A DNA stretch of 8,104 nucleotides from Dethiosulfovibrio sp. (lineage in GTDB: Bacteria; Synergistota; Synergistia; Synergistales; Dethiosulfovibrionaceae): positions 1-8,104 of the forward strand of contig JAQUTB010000060.1 in assembly GCA_028709985.1 (NCBI GenBank). Reading direction: 5' to 3'. The notes below the pieces were generated by a model. That model did not search any database. It was not told where the DNA came from and was given only the letters and a program-made list of their open reading frames with translations. Of the stretch, positions 1 through 7,675 are shown piece by piece. How positions within the stretch are numbered: the stretch's first letter is position 1; each line of letters begins with the position of its first letter. Both the position numbers and the translations under genes were made by a program.

Positions 1-181
1 CGGGAAGGAATATATCCAATATCACCAGCCGTACGGGGCGTTTTCTAAGGAAGTCCAACGCCTTCAGGCCGTTGTCGACCATCCCCACGACCCGGAATCC
101 CTCGACCGAGTTGACGTAGTTTTGATGGATGTCGGCGACCATCGGGTCGTCCTCCACCACTAGCACATCTATGTAGTCCAT
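1..181 (-). CDS. CitB/DcuR-family response regulator, N-terminal part (cut by window edge)
   Basis: Only the first 60 residues of the receiver domain are present; the rest, presumably including a helix-turn-helix output domain, lies beyond base 1. The translation starts MDYIDVLVVEDDPMVADIH. It shows the acidic pocket (E10, D11, D12) and, after a hydrophobic strand (LVILD), the expected phospho-acceptor aspartate D56. The VVEDDPMVA wording is typical of CitB/DpiA/DcuR regulators, which pair with CitA/DcuS-type kinases, and the gene upstream encodes such a kinase. There are two possible starts. The ATG at 187-185 overlaps the kinase stop (ATGA), but only 3 nt separate it from the GGAGG at 191-195. 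The ATG at 181-179 has a spacing of 9 nt and is preferred. Family assignment is firm as a response regulator; the output domain and target genes are unknown. Confidence 0.88.
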   Translation of the reverse strand, partial: MDYIDVLVVEDDPMVADIHQNYVNSVEGFRVVGMVDNGLKALDFLRKRPVRLVILDIFLP

Positions 182-183
182 GT

Positions 184-2115
184 TCATTTTCCTCCATTCG
201 GAACGGTCACAGTGAACTCGGTGAACTTCCCAGTGACGTAATCTACGGATAGGTCGCCTCCCATAGCGTCGACCAGCTTTTTGACGTTGTACAGGCCAAA
301 ACCGGACGGTCGGCTTTTTGTCTTCGTCGAAAAACCTTTGGTGAACATCTTTGAGGCTATTTCGTCGGTCATTGTTCCGGCGTTGTCCATCACGCTGATC
401 ATTATTCTATTGGATTCGTCGAAAATAGCAAATTCCAATCTGGGATTTTCGACCTTTGAGGCCAAGACCGCCTCGATCCCGTTCTCCAAAAGATTCCCTA
501 TTATAACCACCATGGCCTGGTCGCTGATGCTTTCGGTCTCACCGCAGAAACTGTCGGGATCTATCTGGAAGTCTATGCCGAGCTCCCGACAACGGCCGAC
601 CTTTCCTATGACTATACCTCCTACAGCGGGGTTTTTTATGTTCTCCGAGACGAAAGAGGTGGAGGAACTGGAGGGATTTGCCTCGTTGGTGATGAACTCT
701 ATGGCCCTTTCGTATCTTCCCATCTGTATCAGCCCAGCTATGGCTTGGAGCTTGTTCTGGAACTCGTGATTTTGGACCCTGAGGGACTCGACGTACATCC
801 TAACGCCGGTGATCTCCTCCGCCAGAGCGTGTATCTCGGTCATGTCCCTGAAGGTGGCGATCGCTCCGTAGACGACGCCACGGAACATGACGGGGGCTTT
901 GTTGGCTATGACCAAGGACCCCTTCAGGTTTTGCTCTACGTCGAAGACCGCCTCGCCGGTCTGGAGAATAGAGGGAAGATCTACGTCCGGGATGACGTCT
1001 TCCGCTGCCTCCCCTACAACCGTCTCATCCACCGCAAGAAGGTCCTGGGCCACCTTGTTGATCATGGACACGTGACCATCCCTGTCTACAGCGACTATTC
1101 CGTCCCTTATGAAGTCGAGTATTTTCTCCCTCTCTCTGGTTATCCTGGCGACCTCTCTCCTGAGGATGACGCTCCAGCCACCGACCAAGAGGAGTATCGA
1201 TATGAAGACGGCCCCTATTTTCATGGCCAGATCCCGGTCTATTATGGTGGTCTCGTAACCGCCAAACCAGCGGGACAAAAGTCTCCTATAGGCACCAGTC
1301 TGCCTCATTCCCTCGAAGGCCCTTCCTAACTTCATGGCGAGGCCAGCGTCCCCCTTGGCTATTATCATACCTCTCTCCAGAGTGAACACCGGAGGCATCA
1401 GAAAGTCGAGGTTTTTCAGGCCGGTCTGCTCCCTCGTGAAAAGCCCCTGATAGCTGCTCACCAACGCACCTGGGTATATACCGGAGGAGACCAGCCTCAT
1501 AGCGTCCTCCACAGAGGACACCGCTATTATCCTGGATGTCAGGCCGCCGGAAGCGAGGTAATCCAGGGCGGCTGAACCGCTTTGAGCCAATATCGACTGA
1601 CCTTTCAGATCCCTAAGGGACTTTATCTCGCTGCCCCTTTTTACCACGCAGGAATAGGGCTCCTCTACGACTGGGACGGAGAAACACAGCTCCACCAGGT
1701 CCTTTCCCGATACGCTCTGAAGGGGTCGGCTGAGGGGATTTTCCCCTGCGAAATCGCTGGGGTCGACGTTGTAGACCTGTAGATACGAAAAGGGCTCCTT
1801 GTCCCTAGGTACAGGGTGGGGAGTGCCCAAGATAACGTCTATCCTGCCCCTGTGGATGGACTGACGAAGGTCCTCCCATCCGCCCACACGAAAGCTCACC
1901 CTGAGTGCCTCTGCCTCGGCCAAGGCCCTTATCAGGTCGACGAAGAAGCCCTCTAGCTCACCGTTTGGCTTCTTTATAAGATAAGGTGGATCAACCGGTA
2001 GACAGAGCACATGGACAGTACGCCCCACTCCGTCGATCAAAAAGGAATCGGCACAGGCGGAGGAAGCCAGCAACGTCAAAGACAGCAGGACAACGCGGAT
2101 AATTTGAGCGATCAC
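184..2115 (-). CDS. Membrane sensor histidine kinase: periplasmic SBP_bac_3-type sensor, one TM helix, PAS, DcuS/CitA-type kinase core
   Basis: A 643-residue kinase if translation starts at the GTG at 2115-2113, which overlaps the dipeptidase stop by four bases (GTGA). This start places a signal-like segment (IIRVVLLSLTLLASSACA) at the N-terminus; an in-frame TTG at 2166 would add 17 unlikely residues. Residues about 32-285 resemble a family-3 solute-binding protein of amino-acid ABC systems: PPYLIKKPNGELEGFFVDLI, then SLRDLKGQSILAQSGSA, then a late GAYRRLLSRWFG. A membrane helix follows (about 298-318), then a PAS domain (about 329-425). The SpoOB-like dimerisation helix carries the probable phospho-acceptor H450 in QNHEFQNKLQ. 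The ATPase has an N box (GNLLENGIEA, N541/N545), D577 in DNAGTM, FTKGFSTK and GFGLYN. Predicted role: binding an amino acid or similar small ligand in the periplasm and phosphorylating the adjacent regulator. The ligand is not deducible from the sequence. Confidence 0.92.
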   Translation of the reverse strand: MIAQIIRVVLLSLTLLASSACADSFLIDGVGRTVHVLCLPVDPPYLIKKPNGELEGFFVDLIRALAEAEALRVSFRVGGWEDLRQSIHRGRIDVILGTPHPVPRDKEPFSYLQVYNVDPSDFAGENPLSRPLQSVSGKDLVELCFSVPVVEEPYSCVVKRGSEIKSLRDLKGQSILAQSGSAALDYLASGGLTSRIIAVSSVEDAMRLVSSGIYPGALVSSYQGLFTREQTGLKNLDFLMPPVFTLERGMIIAKGDAGLAMKLGRAFEGMRQTGAYRRLLSRWFGGYETTIIDRDLAMKIGAVFISILLLVGGWSVILRREVARITREREKILDFIRDGIVAVDRDGHVSMINKVAQDLLAVDETVVGEAAEDVIPDVDLPSILQTGEAVFDVEQNLKGSLVIANKAPVMFRGVVYGAIATFRDMTEIHALAEEITGVRMYVESLRVQNHEFQNKLQAIAGLIQMGRYERAIEFITNEANPSSSSTSFVSENIKNPAVGGIVIGKVGRCRELGIDFQIDPDSFCGETESISDQAMVVIIGNLLENGIEAVLASKVENPRLEFAIFDESNRIMISVMDNAGTMTDEIASKMFTKGFSTKTKSRPSGFGLYNVKKLVDAMGGDLSVDYVTGKFTEFTVTVPNGGK

Positions 2116-3713
2116 CAAAACTTTATCCCTGAATATTTTGCGATAAGCTCCCGGCAGAGCTGCCAATAGGTCTTATGGACCATGTCCATCCTGCTCAGGG
2201 TCAGAGCGGTCAAAAACTGAGAGCATTCCTCGGGAGAGGAGCTGTAGAGATCCAGAGCCTCTGCCTCCACCTCAGGCTGAGACCCAAAGAAATCCTCCTC
2301 TATGGGACCTCTCACCGCCAGGAGGTCCTTCATGGCCCTCTGGTACAGCCTGTTGACCAGATCCCCCGCCAAACTCACGCACCATCTCATAGAAAGGTGA
2401 TCGAACACATCTGGATCGAAGTTTCTCCAACTATCAGCGGTATCGCGAGAGCCGGCATAGACCGGGACGTAACAGGAGAAGTGCGGCAGCCCCAGGCCGA
2501 CCCAGAGGACACCACCTATCTCGTCCGGTAGCCAGCTCCTGCTCTGGGACACGAAACTCCAGGAGGATTTTGCCGCGATAGGCCTAGCGTATGGGATATT
2601 AAGTAGGACCCTGGTGGCCCTTTCGGGGAGTGGCGTGGCCAGCTCGCTTTTTCGCAGCTCCCCGTTGACCCCTGGGACAAGCCAGGCCTGATTGTCCTCC
2701 ATGGAGAATACCGTGCCCTCGTGGGTCGACCTTAAGAGGTTTATCACGACTGGGACGGAGACCTTCTTTTCGGGGACAAACGAGAAAGGATAGGACCGGA
2801 GCTCTCCATAAGGATCCCAATTTCCCGACGGGACCAGATCGTTGAGTATGCAATAGAATCGACCTCTTATCCACATGGACGAAGGGGTCCATACCCCTGT
2901 GTCAGGGGAATAGGCGTCTCTCCAGCTAAAGGGGACACCTGAAGCAGGGTCATACCAACCGTTACGTATGGCCGGCTCCATGTAGTTTTCCGAGGACATG
3001 AAGTTCTCACCATCGGTGGGGTCGACAAAGTCTATCCTGCTGGCGTTCGCCAACACCGCCACGTGGTCGTCAGGAACCCTTTTGGCAACCCATATTGCCC
3101 CGGGCCTACCCGACTCAGGAACCCAGTCGAACCCCACGCTCATAATCTCGAATATCCACGCCTCCTTGGGATCAGCCACAGCAAGCGACTCTCCCTCGTT
3201 GGAGCAGGAGCCCAGAAAACCGTAAGCCTCAGCCAGGGAGCCCATCAGCAGGATAGCTTCCCTGGCAGTCTTGGCCCTCTGAAGAGCGAAGATCTCCAGC
3301 TGCTCTATGGTCATGATCGCCCGGCTCTCCGGCCAGAAGGCCTTGAGCTCATCCCTCTGTCCGATGGTCGATTCGGCGATGGCGAGCTGGTGCTGGTTAT
3401 AGCTTGAATAGCCGGTCTTGAAGTAGCCGTAGGTCATGGGAACCTGAGGTATCTCCCCTATTTTCTGGGGCTTTCTGTCGTCCTCTCCTAGCAGATGAAG
3501 ATATACCGGTGCGGTATCTCCCGAAAGATGCTCCCCACCGGGGACGTACCGAAGGTTAGAATCGTACCAGCCGTCAGCTGTCTGGGAGGTTATGACCGAT
3601 CCGTCTACGGTGGCATCCCTCCCCGCTACGATCACGGTACAGCCGTGGGAGACCGAACTAACGCTCAGGAGCAAACACAAACACGACAAGGCAAAACCAC
3701 ACCTCACGTTCAT
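2112..3713 (-). CDS. Secreted C69-family dipeptidase (N-terminal-nucleophile cysteine hydrolase)
   Basis: A 533-residue protein read from the ATG at 3713. This start yields a clean signal peptide: MNVR, then a hydrophobic stretch, then SVSHG ending at residue 24, followed directly by C25. In the C69/PepD family the nucleophile is the cysteine at the processed N-terminus, and CTVIVAG-DATVDGS after the cut fits the usual family opening. Further family-like blocks are NQHQLAIAEST (106-116) and GESLAVADPKEAWIFEI (from about 174). These enzymes cleave dipeptides; export here suggests action in the periplasm or outside the cell. The -3 to -1 residues (S-H-G) fit signal peptidase I better than a lipobox. 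In-frame starts further upstream (3770, 3833) are less likely because they put 20-40 polar residues before the signal. It is the first gene of the unit shared with the kinase and regulator, and its stop overlaps the kinase start. Substrate range is not visible. Confidence 0.9.
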   Translation of the reverse strand: MNVRCGFALSCLCLLLSVSSVSHGCTVIVAGRDATVDGSVITSQTADGWYDSNLRYVPGGEHLSGDTAPVYLHLLGEDDRKPQKIGEIPQVPMTYGYFKTGYSSYNQHQLAIAESTIGQRDELKAFWPESRAIMTIEQLEIFALQRAKTAREAILLMGSLAEAYGFLGSCSNEGESLAVADPKEAWIFEIMSVGFDWVPESGRPGAIWVAKRVPDDHVAVLANASRIDFVDPTDGENFMSSENYMEPAIRNGWYDPASGVPFSWRDAYSPDTGVWTPSSMWIRGRFYCILNDLVPSGNWDPYGELRSYPFSFVPEKKVSVPVVINLLRSTHEGTVFSMEDNQAWLVPGVNGELRKSELATPLPERATRVLLNIPYARPIAAKSSWSFVSQSRSWLPDEIGGVLWVGLGLPHFSCYVPVYAGSRDTADSWRNFDPDVFDHLSMRWCVSLAGDLVNRLYQRAMKDLLAVRGPIEEDFFGSQPEVEAEALDLYSSSPEECSQFLTALTLSRMDMVHKTYWQLCRELIAKYSGIKFW

Positions 3714-3850
3714 CCCGCCTTTCCGGTAAACTTTTTTCGATATAGTATCATTTACATGGATCTGATTCATGGTCCTTACCCTGGATATGATATAAAATGA
3801 TCCTGACACACCCGCACTCCAGAAGCGAGGCATTGAAGGGAGAGAGAGTT
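3714..3850. promoter_or_regulatory. Divergent intergenic region between the dipeptidase operon and the flavoprotein gene
   Basis: This 137-base gap must hold promoters for both directions. Its middle is more A/T-rich than its surroundings. A possible -10 for the plus-strand gene is TATGAT at 3786-3791 (5 of 6 to consensus). A possible minus-strand extended -10 is TGATACTAT, read from 3750 down to 3742. Neither has a good -35, which would suit activator-dependent promoters, but these are eye-matched hexamers only. The ribosome site of the flavoprotein gene (GAAGGGAG, about 3835-3842) lies at the right end. Confidence 0.4.
3755..3771. promoter_or_regulatory. Imperfect 17-bp palindrome, candidate operator
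   Basis: The sequence CATGGATCTGATTCATG is a dyad centred on base 3763, with half-site CATGNATC. Seven of eight symmetric pairs match, with one mismatched pair and a single central base. It sits between the candidate -10 elements of the two divergent genes, covering where both -35 boxes would be, a good position for a dimeric regulator. The binding protein is unknown. A dyad of this quality can also occur by chance in a region this long. Confidence 0.3.
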
Positions 3851-4918
3851 ATGGATATGGCTGTTCTACAGATCGGATCGCATCGACCCAAATACCCTCT
3901 TATACAGGGAGGCATGGGGGTCATGGTATCCGGTCCAAAACTGGCCGGAGCTGTGGCCCGATCCGGTGCGATCGGAACTATCGCATCGGTGGGATTGGCT
4001 GCTGCCCATCCCGACTTTACAGGAAGAAACTACTTCGAGACCAACCAAAAAGCCATAAAGGAATACCTGGCTCAGGCGAGAGAGATAGCGGGGCCAGAGG
4101 GGATACTGGCGGTAAACTGCATGGTCGCGCTGACGGACTACGAGCTTCACGTCAAGTCCGCCTGCGAGGGAGGGGCCAACATAATTATATCCGGCGCTGG
4201 CCTTCCCCTTAAACTGCCTGAGTATACCAGAGACTACCCCGACGTGGCTTTGGTGCCGATAGTCAGCTCGGCCAAAGCCGCTCAGCTCATAATGAGGAGA
4301 TGGCATAAGACCTGCGGCAGGATTCCCGACGGATTCGTCGTGGAAACCCCTCTCTACGCCGGAGGCCACCTGGGAGCCAGGGACGAGGCCATGGTCACGG
4401 ACCCAGCTCTGTCTTTGGAGACGGTCGTCCCAGAACTTGTGGCGTTTCTGAAAGAGGAGGGACTGGATATCCCGGTCATAGCCGCCGGAGGGATATGGGA
4501 CAAAGAGGACGTCAAGAAAGCCTTCTCCCTGGGGGCAAAAGGCATCCAGATGGGAACCAGGTTCGCCGCAACAGAGGAGGGAGACGCGGACATAAGGTTC
4601 AAACAGTCCTACGTCGACGCGGTAGAGGAGGACGTGGTCCTTATCCAGAGTCCCGCAGGTCTGCCGGGCAGGGCCCTTCGTTCTCCAATGGTCGACCGAT
4701 ACCTGAAGGGAGAGGTGGACAGCAAGCCGTGTATGGCGAACTGCCTGACCCATTGTCGCTACAAGAAGGAGAGAGAGACCTTCTGCATAGCTCAGGCTCT
4801 GGTGGAAGCCTACAGGGGCAACTGGGAGGAGGGGCTGTTCTTCTGCGGAAGCAACGTCACAAAGGTCACCAAGATAGAGAAGGTCGACGATATCATAAGG
4901 TCGCTTTTCGAGGAATAG
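3851..4918 (+). CDS. Nitronate monooxygenase-family FMN flavoprotein (2-nitropropane dioxygenase/FabK fold)
   Basis: A 355-residue TIM-barrel flavoprotein. Family landmarks in order: PLIQGGMGV at 17-24, SGAIGTIASVGL at 38-49, the NCMVAL strand at 89-94, VVETPLYAGGHLG at 163-175 (the GGH is the usual FMN/active-site histidine motif), VIAAGGIWDKEDV at 209-221 and GAKGIQMGTRF at 218-228, which bind the FMN phosphate. Enzymes of this family oxidise alkyl nitronates, and the close relative FabK reduces enoyl-ACP. The QGGMG...GAIG wording favours the nitronate monooxygenase branch, but the true substrate is uncertain. The C-terminal part has C294, C298, C302 and C312 (CX3CX3CX9C), followed by CIAQAL and FFCGSN. 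The ATG at 3851 has a purine-rich ribosome site about 8 nt upstream; the in-frame ATG at 3797 has none. It is a monocistronic gene, divergent from the dipeptidase and convergent with ilvB. Confidence 0.88.
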   Translation: MDMAVLQIGSHRPKYPLIQGGMGVMVSGPKLAGAVARSGAIGTIASVGLAAAHPDFTGRNYFETNQKAIKEYLAQAREIAGPEGILAVNCMVALTDYELHVKSACEGGANIIISGAGLPLKLPEYTRDYPDVALVPIVSSAKAAQLIMRRWHKTCGRIPDGFVVETPLYAGGHLGARDEAMVTDPALSLETVVPELVAFLKEEGLDIPVIAAGGIWDKEDVKKAFSLGAKGIQMGTRFAATEEGDADIRFKQSYVDAVEEDVVLIQSPAGLPGRALRSPMVDRYLKGEVDSKPCMANCLTHCRYKKERETFCIAQALVEAYRGNWEEGLFFCGSNVTKVTKIEKVDDIIRSLFEE

Positions 4919-4930
4919 CCATCTGAGAGC

Positions 4931-4971
4931 AAAAAAAGATCAGGGCGGGTTAGTCTATCCCGCCCTGATCT
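4931..4971 (-). terminator. Intrinsic terminator of the ilv operon, probably bidirectional
   Basis: A perfect 13-bp stem, AGATCAGGGCGGG (4937-4949) with its complement (4959-4971), encloses a 9-nt loop. On the minus strand the stem is followed at once by a run of seven T (complement of 4931-4937), and it starts next to the ilvB stop codon. On the plus strand only a weak CTATTTC follows, so it may also end the flavoprotein transcript, less efficiently. It lies between two convergent genes whose stop codons are 53 bases apart. Confidence 0.93.
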
Positions 4972-6627
4972 CTATTTCGGTGGCTCAGTGATAAAGTCCC
5001 CTAAGTCTGCGCCTGCCGGGACCATGGGGAAAACCTTCTCCTCCTGCTCTATTGGACACTCCATCAATGACGGACCGGGAGAGAATAGAAAATCGTCTAT
5101 GGTCATTTTGAGCTCCTCCATGGAGGAAACTTTGATGCCGGCAGCCCCGTAAGCCTTGGCTAGCGCGGCGAAATCGCAGGAAGGGGCCTCCACAGTGGCG
5201 CTGTACCGCCTGTCCCAGAAAAGCTCCTGCCATTGACGAACCATGCCCAAAGAGCGGTTGTTGAACACAACGACCTTGACCGGAAGTCCATACCGTACCG
5301 CCGTCTCCATCTCCTGGGAGTTCATGAGGAAACTTCCGTCCCCCGCCAGACAGACCACCGGCCTGCCCGGTCGGGCCATGGATGCTCCTATAGCAGCTGG
5401 GAGGCCAAACCCCATGGTTCCCTGTCCCCCTGAGGTTATGAAAGTCCTTGGGAGGTCTGACCGCCAGTGAAGGGCCGCCCACATCTGGTGCTGCCCCACC
5501 TCGGTGGTTATTGCGTCGTCGGGCCTGAGACGGCCCCTGATAAGCTCCATTATGGCCCTAGGGGAAAACCGATCACCCTCCTGGAAACTTAGGCCGTGCC
5601 CCTTATAATCCCTGTGGCTGGGGACAGCCTCGCCTGACCGGTTCAGTATATCTATGGCCTCGCGGAGATCGCACACCAGACCGAGATCCACCGGAACGAC
5701 CTTCCCTATTTCAGCCCTGTCTATATCGATCTGTGCCACAGTGGCTCCCCTGCCAAAGCTGGACACCTTGCCGGTGGTTCTATCGCTGAAGCGACATCCC
5801 ATGGAGATTATGAGGTCCGCCTCGGAGATGGCTCTGTTGGCCCTCTCTGTCCCGTGCATCCCGGCCATCCCTAAAGAGAGGGGATCCCCCTCTGGGAAGC
5901 AGCCCTTTCCCATGAGGCTGGTCGCCACGGGGATCGAGTGGGTCCTGGCGAACATCGCCAGTCCCTCAGAAGCGCCAGAGGCTATGACCCCTCCCCCTGC
6001 GAGTATAACAGGACGGAGGGCCTTCTTTACGTGGGAGATAAGGGAAAGGATCTCCCTCTGATCGGACGTAAAATCCCGTGATTTGGTCGAGACCGATCGG
6101 ACCTTAGTTTTTTCCCCACGAGGCTGTCGTTGGACGCTTACCGGAACGTCCACCAGGACCGGTCCGGGCCTGCCGGAGGAGGCTACCTCGAACGCTGACT
6201 CCAGGATATCCTCCAATTCCTCCACTGAGTCGACGTAAAAGCTGTGCTTGACCATAGAAAGGGAGCTACCGAAGAGATCCGCCTCCTGAAACGCGTCGGT
6301 CCCCCTCAGGTTGGACCCAACCTGGCCGGTTATGACCACCAGAGGAACCGAATCGGCGTAGGAATCGGCCAGGGCCGTCAGTGTATTAAGGGCTCCAGGG
6401 CCGGAGGTGGCCAGACAGACCCCGACCTTGCCTGAGGCCCTGGCGTATCCGGCAGCCTCGAAACAGGCTCCCTGTTCGTGCCTAGCCAGGACGTGCCTTA
6501 GGGACGATCCGTAGAGGGAATCGTAAAGGGGTATAACCGTTCCCCCAGGTATGCCAAAAACCACATCCGTCCCAGACCCCTCAAGGACCTTTACGATGAT
6601 ATCGGCCCCGGTCATTCCATCCGCCAT
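4972..6627 (-). CDS. ilvB: Acetolactate (acetohydroxyacid) synthase, large catalytic subunit
   Basis: A 551-residue ThDP enzyme, the normal length for the family. It condenses two pyruvates to 2-acetolactate, or pyruvate with 2-oxobutyrate, the first common step of Val/Leu/Ile synthesis. The N-terminal ThDP domain has FGIPGG (24-29), catalytic E51 in RHEQGA, and TSGPGALN. GQVGSNLRGTDAFQE follows, with glycine at 94 where many relatives have proline or alanine. The central domain carries GCRFSDRTTG (277-286), matching the RFDDR motif of FAD-binding anabolic enzymes that catabolic acetolactate synthases lack. The ThDP/Mg motif runs from GDG (429-431) to NN (456-457), followed by GMVRQWQ (W466 conserved). 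The ATG at 6627 has GAGGAG about 8 nt upstream. It is the last gene of the ilv unit, 32 bases after ilvC and just before a strong terminator. A small ACT subunit is encoded two genes upstream. Confidence 0.95.
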   Translation of the reverse strand: MADGMTGADIIVKVLEGSGTDVVFGIPGGTVIPLYDSLYGSSLRHVLARHEQGACFEAAGYARASGKVGVCLATSGPGALNTLTALADSYADSVPLVVITGQVGSNLRGTDAFQEADLFGSSLSMVKHSFYVDSVEELEDILESAFEVASSGRPGPVLVDVPVSVQRQPRGEKTKVRSVSTKSRDFTSDQREILSLISHVKKALRPVILAGGGVIASGASEGLAMFARTHSIPVATSLMGKGCFPEGDPLSLGMAGMHGTERANRAISEADLIISMGCRFSDRTTGKVSSFGRGATVAQIDIDRAEIGKVVPVDLGLVCDLREAIDILNRSGEAVPSHRDYKGHGLSFQEGDRFSPRAIMELIRGRLRPDDAITTEVGQHQMWAALHWRSDLPRTFITSGGQGTMGFGLPAAIGASMARPGRPVVCLAGDGSFLMNSQEMETAVRYGLPVKVVVFNNRSLGMVRQWQELFWDRRYSATVEAPSCDFAALAKAYGAAGIKVSSMEELKMTIDDFLFSPGPSLMECPIEQEEKVFPMVPAGADLGDFITEPPK

Positions 6628-6659
6628 AACAGTCTCTCCTCTCTGCGCTCCCTAAAAAC

Positions 6660-7670
6660 CTATTGTTTAGGGGCCTTTTTAGACTCCAGCCAGGGCATCA
6701 TGTCCCTAAGCCCAGCTCCGACTTCCTCCAGCTTCTGGGAGGCCTCCCTCTTTCTCCAAGCCTTCATCCTGGGACGACCGGTCTGATTCTCCAGGATCCA
6801 GTCCTTGGCGAAGGTTCCATCCTGGACCTCTTTGAGAAGGACCTTCATCGCCGCTCTGGACTCAGCGCCTATCACCCTGGGACCAGCCACCATATCGCCG
6901 TACTCGGCGGTGTCGCTGATGGAATACCTCATCCAGGAGAGACCGCCCTCGTAGATCAGGTCCACTATGAGCTTCATCTCGTTGAGACACTCGAAGTAGG
7001 CTATCTCAGGCTGATATCCCGCCTCAACCAGGGTCTCAAACCCAGCCTTCATCAGCTCTGTGACCCCTCCGCAGAGGACCGCCTGCTCGCCGAAGAGATC
7101 GGTCTCGGTCTCCTCCTGGAATGTCGTCTCTATAACCCCCGCCCTTCCGCATCCGATAGCGGAGGCGTAGGCCATACCGACCTCCCTGGCGGAGCCGGTG
7201 GCGTCGTTGTGGACCGCTAAAAGACCTGGAGTGCCTTTCCCCTGAGTGTAGAGACGACGGACGATGTGCCCTGGGCTCTTAGGGGCCACCATGAAGACGT
7301 CCACGTCTGCGGGAGGCTCGATCTGATGATAGTGAACGGCGAAGCCGTGAGCGAAGGCCAGGGCCATCCCGGGCCTTAAATTAGGGGCTATAGAGTCTTT
7401 ATACACCGAGGGCTGAGCTGTGTCGGGCAGGAGGACCATGACCACGTCGGACTTTGCGACAGCGTTGGCGACGGAGAGAACCTCAAAACCGTCCTCCTTA
7501 GCCACAGATGCGGAGCGGCTTCCCTGATGAAGCCCCACCACCACCGAGACCCCACTGTCCTTCAGATTCTGGGCGTGGGCGTGTCCCTGACTTCCGTACC
7601 CCAGCACCGCCACCGTTTTTCCCTTGAGAACCTCCTGCTTTGCGTCTTTGTCGTAGTAAACCTGAGCCAT
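6660..7670 (-). CDS. ilvC: Ketol-acid reductoisomerase, class I (short form)
   Basis: A 336-residue enzyme that isomerises and reduces acetolactate to 2,3-dihydroxyisovalerate (and the acetohydroxybutyrate equivalent) using Mg2+ and NAD(P)H. The Rossmann motif is [11 protein letters not shown] (24-34) and the cofactor loop is GLHQGSRS (46-53). The serines and R52 there suggest NADPH, although the first loop residue, usually arginine, is histidine. H108 in FAHGF, KSPGH (131-135), D191 and E195 in DLFGEQ, and E227/E231 in YFECLNEMK are the expected catalytic and metal positions. The start is ambiguous. The family usually begins MA-x-x-YYD, which fits the ATG at 7670, 12 nt from AGGAG at 7683-7687. 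The in-frame GTG at 7679 overlaps the upstream stop (GTGA) but lies only 3 nt from that site. The gene sits between the ACT subunit gene and ilvB. Confidence 0.95.
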   Translation of the reverse strand: MAQVYYDKDAKQEVLKGKTVAVLGYGSQGHAHAQNLKDSGVSVVVGLHQGSRSASVAKEDGFEVLSVANAVAKSDVVMVLLPDTAQPSVYKDSIAPNLRPGMALAFAHGFAVHYHQIEPPADVDVFMVAPKSPGHIVRRLYTQGKGTPGLLAVHNDATGSAREVGMAYASAIGCGRAGVIETTFQEETETDLFGEQAVLCGGVTELMKAGFETLVEAGYQPEIAYFECLNEMKLIVDLIYEGGLSWMRYSISDTAEYGDMVAGPRVIGAESRAAMKVLLKEVQDGTFAKDWILENQTGRPRMKAWRKREASQKLEEVGAGLRDMMPWLESKKAPKQ

Positions 7671-7675
7671 ATCGA

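Noticed and set aside
745..1329. 194-codon plus-strand frame inside the kinase gene, with a 162-codon neighbour at 281-769
   Set aside because: Both are shadows of the kinase, whose PAS and ATPase motifs cover the region; no family signal was seen in either.
2040..2070. Possible lipobox (SSAC) in the kinase signal segment
   Set aside because: The residue three before the cysteine is serine rather than Leu/Val/Ile, and the protein has its own membrane helix, so lipidation is not supported.
3751..3756. TTTACA as a -35 box for the plus-strand flavoprotein gene
   Set aside because: It matches five of six bases, but no -10-like hexamer lies 16-18 bases downstream; the TATGAT at 3786 is too far away.
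3866..4753. 295-codon open frame antisense to the flavoprotein gene
   Set aside because: It lies wholly inside a well-recognised gene, shows no protein-family features and has an erratic composition typical of the complement of a G/C-biased gene.
6663..7220. 185-codon plus-strand frame opposite ilvC
   Set aside because: It is fully contained within the catalytic part of IlvC, and its translation resembles no protein I recognise.
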